64,000 bases of DNA. Source: Ancylobacter pratisalsi. GTDB taxonomy: Bacteria > Pseudomonadota > Alphaproteobacteria > Rhizobiales > Xanthobacteraceae. This document shows, piece by piece, positions 9,466 to 18,872 of the stretch. Location: NCBI RefSeq assembly GCF_010669125.1, contig NZ_CP048630.1, positions 1,178,001 through 1,242,000 of the forward strand, read 5' to 3'. A program made the translations under genes and the position numbers. Under the pieces are notes generated by a model, which worked only from the letters and a program-made list of their open reading frames with translations, was not told where the DNA came from and ran no database searches. Within the stretch, counting starts at the first letter, position 1. Each line of letters begins with the position of its first letter.

Positions 9466-10791
9466 ATGACCCACGCACCCGCCATCGCCAACCCCGAACG
9501 CCAGATGCCGGCACGTATCGTTGCCGAGGAGCTGGAAGCCGCGGGCCCGGCCGCGCGCCGCCTCACCGTGCCGGTGAAGGTCGGCGACATCACCGTCGGC
9601 GGCGGCGCTCCGGTGGTCGTGCAGTCCATGACCAATACGGACACGGCGGATCCGGAAGGCACGGCCCGCCAGATTGCGACGCTGGCCCGCGCCGGTTCGG
9701 AGATCGTCCGCATCACCGTCGACCGCGACGAAGCCGCAATGGCAGTTCCCGAGATCCGCGAGCGCCTGCTGAAGATGGGGCTGAACACCCCGATCGTCGG
9801 CGACTTCCACTACAATGGCCACCTTCTGCTGACCAAGTACCCGGACTGCGCTGCCGCGCTGGACAAATACCGCATCAACCCCGGCAATGTCGGCTTTGGC
9901 GAAAAGCGCGACCGCCACTTCGCCACCATCATCGAGCTGGCGATCAAGCACGACAAGGCGGTGCGCATCGGTGCCAACTGGGGTTCGCTGGACAACGACC
10001 TGCTCACCACGCTGATGGACGAGAATGCCAAGCTGCCGCACCCGGCGCAGGCCCGTGCCGTCACCCGCGAGGCGCTAGTCCGTTCCGCGCTGCTGTCCGC
10101 CGCGCTTGCCGAAGAGATCGGCCTGCCCAAGAACAGGATCATTCTCTCCGCCAAGGTGTCGGCGGTACAGGATCTCATCACCGTCTATGCCGAACTCGCA
10201 CGCCGCGCCGACTACGCGCTCCATCTCGGCCTCACCGAGGCGGGCATGGGCTCCAAGGGTATCGTCGCCTCTTCCACGGCGATGGGCGTTTTGCTGCAGA
10301 TGGGTATCGGCGACACCATCCGCGTCTCGCTCACCCCCGAGCCCGGTGGCGACCGGACGCGGGAAGTGACGGTCGCCCAGGAGATGCTGCAGACCATGGG
10401 CCTGCGCACCTTCGTGCCGCTGGTCGCCGCGTGCCCGGGCTGCGGGCGCACCACCTCCACCACCTTCCAGGAACTCGCTTTCGAGGTGCAGGACTTCATC
10501 CGTACCTCGATGCCGGAATGGAAGAAGCGCTATCCCGGAGTGGAAACCCTGAACGTCGCGGTGATGGGCTGCATCGTGAATGGGCCGGGCGAGAGCAAGC
10601 ACGCCGACATCGGCATCTCGCTGCCGGGCACCGGCGAGTTCCCCACCGCGCCGGTCTATCTCGACGGCAAGAAGGCGATGACCCTGCGCGGCCCGAGCCT
10701 GCGCGAAGACTTCAAGAAGATCGTCGAGGACTATGTCGCGAAGCGTTTTGGGGTCGGCCAGCCGGCCGCCGGCGTCGACGCGGCGGAGTAG
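9466..10791 (+). CDS. ispG: 4-hydroxy-3-methylbut-2-en-1-yl diphosphate synthase (IspG/GcpE)
   Basis: Penultimate enzyme of the MEP isoprenoid pathway, converting MEcPP to HMBPP with a [4Fe-4S] cluster. The 441-residue protein shows [17 protein letters not shown] near the N-terminus, [13 protein letters not shown], and the cluster-ligand motifs [15 protein letters not shown] and [18 protein letters not shown]. Flavodoxin or ferredoxin is the usual electron donor. ATG 9466 is chosen because conserved family sequence begins soon after; the reading frame stays open further upstream. It lies 79 bp after zur on the same strand and may share its transcript. Confidence 0.95.
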   Translation: MTHAPAIANPERQMPARIVAEELEAAGPAARRLTVPVKVGDITVGGGAPVVVQSMTNTDTADPEGTARQIATLARAGSEIVRITVDRDEAAMAVPEIRERLLKMGLNTPIVGDFHYNGHLLLTKYPDCAAALDKYRINPGNVGFGEKRDRHFATIIELAIKHDKAVRIGANWGSLDNDLLTTLMDENAKLPHPAQARAVTREALVRSALLSAALAEEIGLPKNRIILSAKVSAVQDLITVYAELARRADYALHLGLTEAGMGSKGIVASSTAMGVLLQMGIGDTIRVSLTPEPGGDRTREVTVAQEMLQTMGLRTFVPLVAACPGCGRTTSTTFQELAFEVQDFIRTSMPEWKKRYPGVETLNVAVMGCIVNGPGESKHADIGISLPGTGEFPTAPVYLDGKKAMTLRGPSLREDFKKIVEDYVAKRFGVGQPAAGVDAAE

Positions 10792-11082
10792 TCAGGTCCA
10801 CGACCGGGCAGCGGCTTCGCTCAGAATGGATATCACGGTCGATATCTGCGCGACGAAATCCATCGGCCCTTTGTCGACGTCGTGTCCACGGCGCCCACAT
10901 GCGGCGCAAGGCCCGGGGAACCGTGCCGGCTCCGCGCCGTCCCGCCTTTCCGGCATGCCAGCCGCGCATTGTCGGCCGCGTGGGGGCTCAGAGGCTTTCG
11001 CCCGTTGCCCTGCCAGCCCTTATAGCGTAAAAGCCCGCGCTCGCCCGAGCCTGTGAATGGCAGGGCTTTCAGGAGAACCATG

Positions 11083-12117
11083 ATGGGCTACAAGGTCGCC
11101 ATCGTCGGCGCCACAGGCAATGTGGGCCGCGAAATGCTGGACATCCTCTCGGAGCGCGGATTCCCCGCCGACGAGGTTGTTGCGCTCGCCTCCCGCCGTT
11201 CGGTGGGCACGGAAGTCTCGTTCGGCGACAAGACCCTGAAAGTCAAAGCCCTTGAGCATTACGACTTCTCGGACACCGACATCTGCCTGATGTCGGCCGG
11301 CGGCGACATCTCCAAGGAGTGGTCGCCCAAGATCGGCCGTCAGGGCTGCGTGGTGATCGATAACTCCTCGGCGTTCCGCTACGATTCCGACGTGCCGCTT
11401 ATCGTGCCGGAAGTGAACGCGGATGCCGTGAAGGGCTTCACCAAGAAGAACATCATCGCCAACCCGAATTGCTCGACCGCGCAGCTCGTCGTGGCCCTGA
11501 AGCCGCTGCACGATCTGGGCACGATCAAGCGCGTCGTGGTATCGACCTACCAGTCGGTATCGGGCGCGGGCAAGGATGCGATGGACGAGCTGTTCGCGCA
11601 GACCCGCGCCGTGTTCGTGTCCGATCCGATCGAGCCGAAGAAGTTCACCAAGCGCATCGCCTTCAACGTCATTCCTCACATCGACGTCTTCATGGAGGAC
11701 GGCTACACCAAGGAAGAATGGAAGGTGATGGCCGAGACCAAGAAGATCCTCGACCCGAAGATCAAGCTGACCTGCACCGCGGTGCGGGTGCCGGTGTTCA
11801 TCTCCCACTCCGAGGCGGTGAATGTCGAGTTTGAGCGGCCGGTCACCGTCGAGGAGGCCACCGAGGCGCTGCGCAACGCACCCGGCGTTCTGGTCGTCGA
11901 CAAGCACGAGCCCGGCGGCTACATCACGCCCTACGAGGCGGCCGGCGAGGATGCGACCTTCGTGTCGCGCATCCGTGAAGACGCGACCGTCGAGAACGGC
12001 CTCGCCTTCTGGTGCGTGTCCGACAACCTGCGCAAGGGCGCGGCGCTGAACGCGGTGCAGATCGCGGAAGTGCTGGTGAACCGCAAGCTTCTCGCCCCCA
12101 AGCAGAAGGCGGCGTGA
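11083..12117 (+). CDS. asd: Aspartate-semialdehyde dehydrogenase
   Basis: NADPH-dependent reduction of aspartyl phosphate to aspartate semialdehyde, the branch point to lysine/diaminopimelate, threonine and methionine. The 344-residue protein has the NADP motif VAIVGATGNVGREML, the catalytic cysteine (residue 130) in ANPNCSTAQ and STYQSVSGAGKDAMDEL. Two adjacent ATGs (11080, 11083) are possible; the AGGAG at 11071-11075 sits 7 nt before 11083, so I chose the second. It stands alone, with 291 bp upstream that hold no supported gene. Confidence 0.95.
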   Translation: MGYKVAIVGATGNVGREMLDILSERGFPADEVVALASRRSVGTEVSFGDKTLKVKALEHYDFSDTDICLMSAGGDISKEWSPKIGRQGCVVIDNSSAFRYDSDVPLIVPEVNADAVKGFTKKNIIANPNCSTAQLVVALKPLHDLGTIKRVVVSTYQSVSGAGKDAMDELFAQTRAVFVSDPIEPKKFTKRIAFNVIPHIDVFMEDGYTKEEWKVMAETKKILDPKIKLTCTAVRVPVFISHSEAVNVEFERPVTVEEATEALRNAPGVLVVDKHEPGGYITPYEAAGEDATFVSRIREDATVENGLAFWCVSDNLRKGAALNAVQIAEVLVNRKLLAPKQKAA

Positions 12118-12190
12118 GCCGACGCTCCCCGCTCGGCGCAGCGCGCCACGCGGCAGGAGCCCGGCCCCGGCTGTTCGCCAAGAGACATGC

Positions 12191-12214
12191 AACGGCCGCC
12201 TTCGGGCGGCCGTT
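12191..12214 (+). terminator. Terminator-like hairpin after asd
   Basis: A perfect 10-bp stem (AACGGCCGCC / GGCGGCCGTT) closed by a TTCG tetraloop, 74 bp after the asd stop. There is no T-run after it, so it may be a pause or mRNA-stabilising hairpin rather than a strong intrinsic terminator. Confidence 0.55.
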
Positions 12215-12296
12215 GTCATTCAAGCGCTACCTTGTCACCGTTCCGCCGAACTCGATATGCACTGTGCGTCGCAGCAATCGGTAGGAATGGAAAAAC

Positions 12297-12944
12297 GTGC
12301 TCGCCCGTCTCCTCATCTTCGCGGTTCTCGCCGCCAGCGGTCTCGCGGCTCTTTCCGTCCCCGCCTTCGCCCATCCCCATGTCTGGGTGGTGGTGAACTC
12401 CGAGCTGGATTACGCCCCCGACGGTTCGCTCACCGGGGTGCGCCACAACTGGACCTTTGATGAGAGCTTTTCGAGCTACGCCCTTCAGGGGCTCGAGAAC
12501 GGTCCCGACGGCAAGCCGACCGAAAAGACGCTAAGCGATCTCGCTCAGGTGAACATCGATTCTCTCAAGGATTTCGACTACTTCACCTACGCGAAGCGCG
12601 GCAAGGAGCAGTTCCCCTTCGCCCCGCCGAAGGACTACAGCCTCACCTATGACGGCACGGCGTTGACGCTGCACTTCACATTGCCGCTGCAAAAGCCCCT
12701 GCCCTCGAAGGGCCAGACGGCCATCGACGTCTATGACCCGACCTATTTCGTCGCTTTCCAGCTGGCGGACAACGATCCGGTCAAACTGGCGGGAGGCCCC
12801 GCCGGCTGCACGGTGAATCTCCACCGGCCCGATCCGGCAGCGACGTCCTCCACGACACTGTCGGAGGGCTTCTTCAACGCCCTCACCTCGACCAGCAATT
12901 TCGGCTCCCAGTTTTCCAATCGCGCCACGGTGAGCTGCCCGTGA
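12297..12944 (+). CDS. DUF1007 periplasmic protein, ZevA-like
   Basis: A 215-residue secreted protein with a Sec signal peptide (LARLLIFAVLAASGLAALSV, cleaved after PAFA) followed at once by HPHVWVVVNSEL, a His-containing N-terminus typical of DUF1007. The start is GTG 12297 with AGGA ten bases upstream. Its stop overlaps the start of the NicO-type transporter gene (GTGA), so the two are translationally coupled. The pair matches the layout of Haemophilus influenzae ZevA-ZevB, a zinc acquisition system; nickel or cobalt is the alternative metal. It probably delivers or binds metal in the periplasm. Confidence 0.82.
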   Translation: MLARLLIFAVLAASGLAALSVPAFAHPHVWVVVNSELDYAPDGSLTGVRHNWTFDESFSSYALQGLENGPDGKPTEKTLSDLAQVNIDSLKDFDYFTYAKRGKEQFPFAPPKDYSLTYDGTALTLHFTLPLQKPLPSKGQTAIDVYDPTYFVAFQLADNDPVKLAGGPAGCTVNLHRPDPAATSSTTLSEGFFNALTSTSNFGSQFSNRATVSCP

Positions 12945-13897
12945 AACGTCTGGCTCTCGCCCTGCTCACGGTGCTCGGCGCCGCACTCGCCCTGCATCCC
13001 GCCCTTGCGCAGTCGCCCTTCGGTGTCGCGGCGCCGTCCGCGGCGGAGCCGTCCGGCATTGCCGGCTTCATTCTCGCCAAGCAGGCCGAATTCTACCGCC
13101 TTCTCACCTCGGCCGTCCGCGCCTCGAAGCAGGATGGCAGCGCGCTCGCTCTGCTGGGCGGCATCTCCTTCGCCTATGGCATGTTCCACGCCGCCGGCCC
13201 CGGCCATGGCAAGGCGGTGATCTCGTCCTATCTGCTGGCCAATGAAGCGACGCTGAAGCGCGGCGTCGGCCTCGCTTTTGCCAGCGCGCTGGCCCAGTCG
13301 ATGACCGCGATCCTGGTCGCCGCGATATTCGCCGTCGTCATCGGCGCAACAGCGGCGACCATGAGCCGGGCGGTCTACCTCATCGAGGTGGTCGCCTACG
13401 GGCTGATCGTGCTGATCGGTCTGCGCCTCGCCTATGCCAAGGGTCGCGCGCTCCTTGCCGCGTGGCGCGGGCAGCCCGATCACGTTCACGGCGCGGACTG
13501 CGGCTGCGGCGACGATCACGCGCACATGCCCGGTCCCGAGGCGTTGCCCAAGCAGGACGGCTGGCGCGAATGGTGGGGAGCGGTGCTCTCGGTGGGGCTG
13601 CGCCCCTGCTCGGGCGCGATTCTGGTGCTGGTGTTCGCGCTGACGCAGGGAATCTTCTGGGTCGGGGCGGCCTCAACCCTGTTGATGGGCGTCGGTACCG
13701 CGATCACGGTCAGCGCCATCGCCGCGCTTGCGGTCTTTGCCAAACGCGCGGCGGTACGTCTGGCGGCGACCCGGCCGGGCTCGACCGGGTCGATCGTTCT
13801 GCGTGGCGTGGAATTCGCCGCGGCGCTGCTGCTGGTCGCGTTCGGCCTCGCGCTGCTGCTCGGCTTCATGGCGACCGAGCGCCTGTCACTGGCCTGA
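12941..13897 (+). CDS. NicO/RcnA-family metal transporter, ZevB-like
   Basis: A 318-residue integral membrane protein with about six hydrophobic segments. Family motifs are YGMFHAAGPGHGKAVISSY near residue 83 and SVGLRPCSGAILVLVFALTQG near residue 220, the HX4D-like and polar-core regions of NicO proteins. A cytosolic loop near residues 180-200 is rich in His, Cys and Asp (HVHGADCGCGDDHAHMPG) and should bind metal. An N-terminal signal-like segment precedes the first conserved block. It is coupled by a 4-bp overlap to the DUF1007 gene. Zinc uptake by analogy with ZevB is favoured by the nearby zinc genes; nickel/cobalt transport remains possible. Confidence 0.85.
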   Translation: MKRLALALLTVLGAALALHPALAQSPFGVAAPSAAEPSGIAGFILAKQAEFYRLLTSAVRASKQDGSALALLGGISFAYGMFHAAGPGHGKAVISSYLLANEATLKRGVGLAFASALAQSMTAILVAAIFAVVIGATAATMSRAVYLIEVVAYGLIVLIGLRLAYAKGRALLAAWRGQPDHVHGADCGCGDDHAHMPGPEALPKQDGWREWWGAVLSVGLRPCSGAILVLVFALTQGIFWVGAASTLLMGVGTAITVSAIAALAVFAKRAAVRLAATRPGSTGSIVLRGVEFAAALLLVAFGLALLLGFMATERLSLA

Positions 13898-13901
13898 GAG
13901 G

Positions 13902-14642
13902 TCAGTCCTTCAGATAGTCGTAGATCACCTTGCCCATGCCGAGCGTGAGGTTGGCCTTGAGGTGCACGGCGGACACGACCTCCAGCACCGGCAGCTTGGC
14001 AACATCGCAGATCGCGTGCGGGTACAGGCCGAGCGCGGCCGGGCCGGTCCAGGCTTCCTGCAGGGTGATGTCTTCAAGGTAGTACTCGACCAGCTCGCAG
14101 ATCCGCGCTGTGCCGTCGACATGGGGGATGATCTTGATCATCCAGTTCGGCGCCTTCAGCGAGGCCAGCGTCGCGTCGTGATCGAGTGCCTCGTATTTGT
14201 AGCCCATGGTGCCGCAGGCACAGAGCACGCTGCCATAGTTGAGTTTGGCGACCAGCGTGTCGCTCTCCACGTGGAAGCTCGGCTTGGCCAGCTTCTTGGG
14301 GAAGCCCCAGAGCTCGCGCCCACCGGCGATGGGAGCCTCGTCGTCGAGATACATGGAGTGGACGAAGCCGCCCTTGCGACCCTCGAATTCGACCGGGATC
14401 ACCTGCCCGGTCTCGGTGTAGTCGCCGAAGCCGGTGGAATCCGGCATGCGGATGAACTCGTACTTGACGATGTCGCTGGTGACCTTGAGCGGCTCGGGAA
14501 CCACCTTCTGCAGCGCCGCCGGATCGGTGCGATAGGTGATGATGAAATATTCGCGATTGAAGAAGCGATAGGGCCCCTTCGGGTAGGAGGGGCTGGTCAG
14601 CGGCATGGAATAGGCAGTGCGACGAACGTCTTCAATCTTCAT
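13902..14642 (-). CDS. adc: Acetoacetate decarboxylase
   Basis: Decarboxylates acetoacetate to acetone and CO2 through a lysine Schiff base. The 246-residue protein contains [17 protein letters not shown] near residue 112, where the paired lysines correspond to the catalytic and pKa-perturbing lysines of the clostridial enzyme. [23 protein letters not shown] is also typical. It is convergent with the NicO gene, with only 4 bp between stops. Together with bdhA 6 kb away it could drain acetoacetate derived from polyhydroxybutyrate, but there is no operon link. Confidence 0.92.
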   Translation of the reverse strand: MKIEDVRRTAYSMPLTSPSYPKGPYRFFNREYFIITYRTDPAALQKVVPEPLKVTSDIVKYEFIRMPDSTGFGDYTETGQVIPVEFEGRKGGFVHSMYLDDEAPIAGGRELWGFPKKLAKPSFHVESDTLVAKLNYGSVLCACGTMGYKYEALDHDATLASLKAPNWMIKIIPHVDGTARICELVEYYLEDITLQEAWTGPAALGLYPHAICDVAKLPVLEVVSAVHLKANLTLGMGKVIYDYLKD

Positions 14643-14722
14643 GACTAGCCCTCATCGATAAGATCGGGAGAGCCTAATCGAGAGTGCGCCGCAGCAACAG
14701 TGCGAACCGCGTCGTGTTTCCT

Positions 14723-15730
14723 TCACAGTACGATCAGACCGCCGACGCCTTCCTGCGTACCGATGGCAAGCGCGCCACCATCGGCACGCCAGGCAAGCGC
14801 ACTCACCGGGCCGCCGGCTGGCGCGCGCGCCAGGATTTCCGCGCCGTCCGATACCCGGACCAGCAGCACCAGCCCATCGTCATAGCCGCAGGCAAACACC
14901 TCGTCCTTGGGGTGGGCCGCGACACAGGAGACGCGCATGTCGCGGGGCGCCAGCATGGTCGGCTGCTTGCCCATCGGCCCCTCCTTGGTGGCGAAGGGCC
15001 AGAGAATCGCCTCGTTGGAACCGGACGTCGCCAGAAAACGCCCACCGGACGTGAACGACATGAAATTCACCCGCGCGGGGTAACCGGACATGCGCATGTT
15101 GGCACCGTCGGCCAGCCGCCAGCCGTGAAGCGCGGGCTCCTGCATGGTGGTGATGACGAAGCGCCCATCCGGGTGCCAGAGCACGCCGCGATGCGAGCCC
15201 TTCCAAGCCAGGACTTCGGGCTTGGCCTGCGCATTGGGAAACCACAGCGTCGCCCCGCCATAATGGGCGATGGCGAGCCGCGTGCCCTTCGGCGCGAAGG
15301 CAAGTCCGCCGACCGTGGACGGCAGGTCGAGCGTCCGGCGCTCACCCTTCAGGGGCTGGAAATGGGCGGTCTTGCCGACCGAGAACGCCACGCTGCCGTC
15401 CGGCCCGGCGGCGACCTGGTCGATCCAGCGTCCCTTCTGCTCGAACAGCGTCTGCGTCGAACCATCGCCGGCCGTGGCCACGACGCGGCCATCGTCGCCG
15501 CCGGTCAGTATCCGGCGCGCGTCGCTCGAAACACTGAGTATCGCCCCATTATGGGCCGCGACGCGCTCCACCGTCTCCCCCGCCAGCACGATCTCCCTGC
15601 TCCCGAGAGCGAAGACCGCACGGGTTCCGAGGAAGCCCGCGCCGACAACGCCGTCGCCGAGGTCAAGCGGCTGCAGCTTGGACGTGATCGAGGAGGGCAT
15701 CGAAGAGGGGGATGAGGACAGGGCAGTCAT
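14723..15730 (-). CDS. WD40 repeat protein associated with zinc genes
   Basis: A 335-residue beta-propeller protein. Repeats of the form HNGAILSVSSDARRILTGGDDGRVV, PDGSVAFSVG, PDGRFVITTM and SGGRFLATSGSNEAILWPF recur about every 40 residues, giving seven or so blades. There is no signal peptide, so it is probably cytosolic. It follows the CobW-type GTPase gene by 165 bp on the same strand; WD40 proteins beside CobW GTPases and znu genes recur in alphaproteobacterial Zur regulons. A scaffold or partner role for the GTPase is inferred. No enzymatic motif is visible. Confidence 0.8.
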   Translation of the reverse strand: MTALSSSPSSMPSSITSKLQPLDLGDGVVGAGFLGTRAVFALGSREIVLAGETVERVAAHNGAILSVSSDARRILTGGDDGRVVATAGDGSTQTLFEQKGRWIDQVAAGPDGSVAFSVGKTAHFQPLKGERRTLDLPSTVGGLAFAPKGTRLAIAHYGGATLWFPNAQAKPEVLAWKGSHRGVLWHPDGRFVITTMQEPALHGWRLADGANMRMSGYPARVNFMSFTSGGRFLATSGSNEAILWPFATKEGPMGKQPTMLAPRDMRVSCVAAHPKDEVFACGYDDGLVLLVRVSDGAEILARAPAGGPVSALAWRADGGALAIGTQEGVGGLIVL

Positions 15731-15895
15731 GGCGCACTTGGTTATCGGGCGGGACGCGAGAGTTAGCCGATGACAGGCCCGCCGTCACGCCCCGTGGCCG
15801 ACGAAGCCGCCAGATCGGTTCATCCGGGTGCCATCGACAGCGGCCAGGGGCGCTCGTCAGCCGCCCCTGGAACCCTTCTGTTCACGTGGCTCCCG

Positions 15896-16870
15896 TCACG
15901 CCGCGCAGGACAGGAAGCCTTGCTCCAGCGCTTTGCGATCAAGGTGCCGGCCGATGAAGACGATGCGGCTGGTCTTGGCCTCGTCGGCACGCCAGGGACG
16001 CTGATGATCGCCATCGAGGATCATATGCACGCCCTGGAAGACGAAACGCTCCGGATCGTTCTTGAAGGCGAGGATGCCCTTGGAGCGCAGAATGTTCGGA
16101 CCCTCGCGCTGGGTCAGCTCCTGAATCCACGGGAAGAACTTGTCGGGATCCAGCGGCTGCTCGGAGGCGAATGACACCGACTGCATCTCCTCGTCGTGGA
16201 AATGCTTGTGCCCGCCTTCGAGGAAGTCCGGATCGATCGCGGTGATGCGGTCAAGGTCGAAGGCGCCCTGCCCCAGCACCTTGTCGATGGCGATCTCCGA
16301 GCGCTGGGTACGGTGGATGCGGGCGAAGGGGTTGATGGCGCGGATGCGCATCTCCACGTCCTTCAGCTCGTCCTCCGAGACCAGGTCGGTCTTATTCAGC
16401 AGGATCACGTCGGCGAAGGCGATCTGGTTCTTCGCCTCGGGCGCGTCCTTCAGCCGGTCCTTGAGCCATTTGGCGTCGGCCACCGTCACCACCGCGTCGA
16501 GCGTGGTCTTGGCGCCCACCATCTCGTCGACGAAGAAGGTCTGGGCGACGGGGGCGGGGTCGGCGAGGCCCGTGGTCTCGACGATGATGCCGTCGAAGTC
16601 GTCCTTGCGTCGCAGCAGCCCGTCGATGATGCGGATCAGATCGCCGCGCACGGTGCAGCAGATGCAGCCGTTGTTCATCTCGAACACTTCCTCGTCGGCA
16701 CCGACCACGAGGTCATTGTCGATACCGATCTCGCCGAACTCGTTGACGACGACGGCGAATTTCTTGCCGTGCGGCTCGGAGAGGATGCGGTTGAGGAGGG
16801 TGGTCTTGCCGGCACCGAGATAGCCGGTGAGCACGGTGACGGGAATCTTGGCGGACGAGGTCTCGGGCAT
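15896..16870 (-). CDS. CobW/COG0523-family GTP-binding metallochaperone (zinc type)
   Basis: A 324-residue G3E-family P-loop GTPase. Walker A is [15 protein letters not shown] near residue 15, the metal-binding CXCC motif is [13 protein letters not shown] near residue 67, Walker B-like is [12 protein letters not shown], and the guanine motif is LLNKTDLV near residue 155. The C-terminal CobW domain has a His-containing stretch ([12 protein letters not shown]). This family includes ZigA/ZNG1 proteins that hand zinc to client enzymes during starvation. The location between znuA and the WD40 gene supports zinc rather than cobalamin. Nothing suggests cobalamin synthesis genes nearby. Confidence 0.9.
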   Translation of the reverse strand: MPETSSAKIPVTVLTGYLGAGKTTLLNRILSEPHGKKFAVVVNEFGEIGIDNDLVVGADEEVFEMNNGCICCTVRGDLIRIIDGLLRRKDDFDGIIVETTGLADPAPVAQTFFVDEMVGAKTTLDAVVTVADAKWLKDRLKDAPEAKNQIAFADVILLNKTDLVSEDELKDVEMRIRAINPFARIHRTQRSEIAIDKVLGQGAFDLDRITAIDPDFLEGGHKHFHDEEMQSVSFASEQPLDPDKFFPWIQELTQREGPNILRSKGILAFKNDPERFVFQGVHMILDGDHQRPWRADEAKTSRIVFIGRHLDRKALEQGFLSCAA

Positions 16871-16908
16871 CTTGGTTCTCCTGGGCCGTTGCCGGCCTGA
16901 ACGGCGTT

Positions 16909-16982
16909 ATGGCCGGGCAAAGCCCGGCCATCCACGACTCGCGACGGCACCGACATTCATGCCCGGCGCACGGCCGGGCATG
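16909..16982. repeat. Two adjacent palindromic elements between znuA and the CobW gene
   Basis: First element: a perfect 10-bp stem ATGGCCGGGC / GCCCGGCCAT around AAA (16909-16931). Second: a 9-bp stem CATGCCCGG / CCGGGCATG with a 7-base loop (16958-16982). Both share the core GCCCGG and resemble short intergenic REP-like palindromes frequent in Rhizobiales genomes. They lie just after the znuA stop and could stabilise the upstream mRNA or end transcription; no T-run follows. Confidence 0.6.
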
Positions 16983-17000
16983 GCGTCAGCGGTTGGGTTT

Positions 17001-17990
17001 TCAGCTCGACAGCGCCGAGGACAGCTCGCGGATGTTGTTCTGCATCATGTCGATGTAGGTGCTCGCCGGGCCTTTGTCATCGGAGAGCGCATCGGAATAC
17101 AGCTCGCCGCCGATCTTGGCACCGGTCTCGCTGGCGATGCGCTGCACCAGGCGCGGGTCGGAAATATTCTCGACGAACACGGCCGGGATCTTCTCGGCCT
17201 TGATCTGGCGAATGATGCTCGCCACATCCTTGGCCGACGCCTCGCTCTCGGTCGACACGCTCTGCGGCGCGATGAATTCCACGCCGTAGGCGGCACCGAA
17301 ATAGCCGAAGGCATCGTGAGAGGTGATGATGCGGCGGCGGTCTGCCGGGATCGCGGCGATGGCGGCCTTCACCTCTGCTTCCAGAGCATCGAGACGCGCG
17401 GTGTAGGCGGCCGCGTTCGAGGCATAGACCTCCTGGCCTGCGGGATCGGCTGCGATCAGCCCGTCACGGATATTGGCCACATAGAGCTTGGCGTTGGCGA
17501 TCGACTGCCACGCATGCGGATCGATGCCGCCATGGTCATGGCCGTGGCCTTCCGCCGCGTGCTCTTCGCCCTTCGCGTGGGCATCGGCGGCATGCGCATC
17601 GTGATCCTCTTCTTCCGCCATCTCGCGCGGCGTGACGCCCCTTGAAGCGACGAAGATCTTCGCCTTGGTGCCGGAAGACTTCACCAGCCGGTCGATCCAG
17701 CCTTCAAACCCGAGGCCATTGACGAAGACCACCTTGGCATTGGCGATTTTCTTGGCGTCGGCGGGGGCCGGCTGGAACACATGGGCGTCGCCATTGGGGC
17801 CGACGAGCGTCGCCACCTCCACCCGATTCCCACCGACCTCCTTCACGAGGTCGCCGAGAATGGAGAACGTGGCAACCACGGGCACCTTGGGTGCGGGGGC
17901 TTCGCCCTGCGCCAGCGCGGGGCTGATGAGCGTCGCCGTGACGAGGGCGGCAAGACAGGAGCGGCGGGAAAGAGACCAGTTGGCCAGCAT
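17001..17990 (-). CDS. znuA: Zinc ABC transporter, periplasmic substrate-binding protein ZnuA
   Basis: A 329-residue periplasmic zinc-binding protein. It has a signal peptide (SLSRRSCLAALVTATLISPALA) and the cluster A-1 motif VVATFSILGDLVKEVGG. A His/Asp/Glu-rich flexible loop (DHDAHAADAHAKGEEHAAEG through HGHDHGG, near residues 125-155) is characteristic of ZnuA rather than Mn-type proteins, and GIDPHAW gives a ligand His. I chose the start at 17990 because the signal peptide begins there; the open frame extends to 18092 but overlaps znuB. It is the last gene of the his-rich/znuC/znuB/znuA unit. Confidence 0.93.
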   Translation of the reverse strand: MLANWSLSRRSCLAALVTATLISPALAQGEAPAPKVPVVATFSILGDLVKEVGGNRVEVATLVGPNGDAHVFQPAPADAKKIANAKVVFVNGLGFEGWIDRLVKSSGTKAKIFVASRGVTPREMAEEEDHDAHAADAHAKGEEHAAEGHGHDHGGIDPHAWQSIANAKLYVANIRDGLIAADPAGQEVYASNAAAYTARLDALEAEVKAAIAAIPADRRRIITSHDAFGYFGAAYGVEFIAPQSVSTESEASAKDVASIIRQIKAEKIPAVFVENISDPRLVQRIASETGAKIGGELYSDALSDDKGPASTYIDMMQNNIRELSSALSS

Positions 17991-18000
17991 GTAAATTTCC

Positions 18001-18870
18001 TCAAGCTTCGAGGTGATGACGCGGGACCAGTCGCGGCAGCAGCCCGCCGACCGGCCCGAAAAGGACCGACAGCGTGTAGGCGCCGCCGGCAACCAGGATG
18101 ATGGCGGGCCCCGAAGGCACGCCGGAATGATAGGAAACCAGCAGCCCCAGGACCCCGGAGGCGGAAGCGATCACCACCGACAGCCCGACCAGCATGGTCA
18201 GGTCACGGGTCCAGAACCGGGCGGCCACGGCCGGCAGCATCATCATGCCAACCGCCAGCAGCGTGCCGAGCGCATGGAAGCCACCGACGAGGTTCAGCAC
18301 CACCAGCGCGAGGAAGACGAGATGGGACGGCGCGCCCGCCCGGCTCACCGAGCGCAGGAAGCCCGCATCGACGCTCTCCATCACAAGCGGGCGCCACAGC
18401 ACCGCAAGGACGACAAGCGTCACGCTGGCGATCGAGACGATCAGGGTAAGCGTCGCGTCATCGAGCGCCAGCACCGTGCCGAACAACACATGCAGGAGAT
18501 CGACATTGGAGCCGCGCAGCGACACCAGCAGGACGCCCAGCGCGAGCGAGATGAGATAGAAGGCGGCGAGCGCGGCGTCCTCCTTCATCTGCGTCGCGCG
18601 GGCCAGCGCCCCGGCCCCGATCGCCACCGTGAAGCCCGCCACCATCCCGCCAATCGTCATGGCATAGAGATTGAGGCCGGCGGCGAGGAAGCCGATCGCC
18701 GCGCCGGGAAGAATGGCGTGTGCCACCGCGTCCCCCGCGAGACTCATGCGCCGCAGCATCATCAGCACGCCAATGGGTCCCGCGCCGAGCCCGAGCGCCA
18801 GCACACCCACCAGCGCGCGGCGCATGAAGTCAAATTCGGCGAAGGGGGCGATCAGATAATCGTAGATCAT
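18001..18870 (-). CDS. znuB: Zinc ABC transporter permease ZnuB
   Basis: A 289-residue ABC-3 type permease with about eight hydrophobic segments. MLRRMSLAGDAVAHAILPGA near residue 40 is the conserved coupling region and GTLLAVGMMMLPAVAARF near residue 200 is typical of ZnuB/MntB permeases. The start at 18870 (MIYDYLIAPFAEF) is 2 bp from the znuC stop, so I prefer it to the longer frame. It forms the inner-membrane channel with ZnuC as ATPase and ZnuA as donor. Confidence 0.92.
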   Translation of the reverse strand: MIYDYLIAPFAEFDFMRRALVGVLALGLGAGPIGVLMMLRRMSLAGDAVAHAILPGAAIGFLAAGLNLYAMTIGGMVAGFTVAIGAGALARATQMKEDAALAAFYLISLALGVLLVSLRGSNVDLLHVLFGTVLALDDATLTLIVSIASVTLVVLAVLWRPLVMESVDAGFLRSVSRAGAPSHLVFLALVVLNLVGGFHALGTLLAVGMMMLPAVAARFWTRDLTMLVGLSVVIASASGVLGLLVSYHSGVPSGPAIILVAGGAYTLSVLFGPVGGLLPRLVPRHHLEA

Positions 18871-18872
18871 GA

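Noticed and set aside
10792-11079. Short open frames between ispG and asd
   Set aside because: None has a ribosome site plus recognisable protein features; both strands give Arg-rich shadow-like translations.
14723-16870. CobW gene as cobalamin synthesis (CobW sensu stricto)
   Set aside because: No cob genes are nearby, and the znu/WD40 context plus CXCC motif fit the zinc-chaperone branch better.
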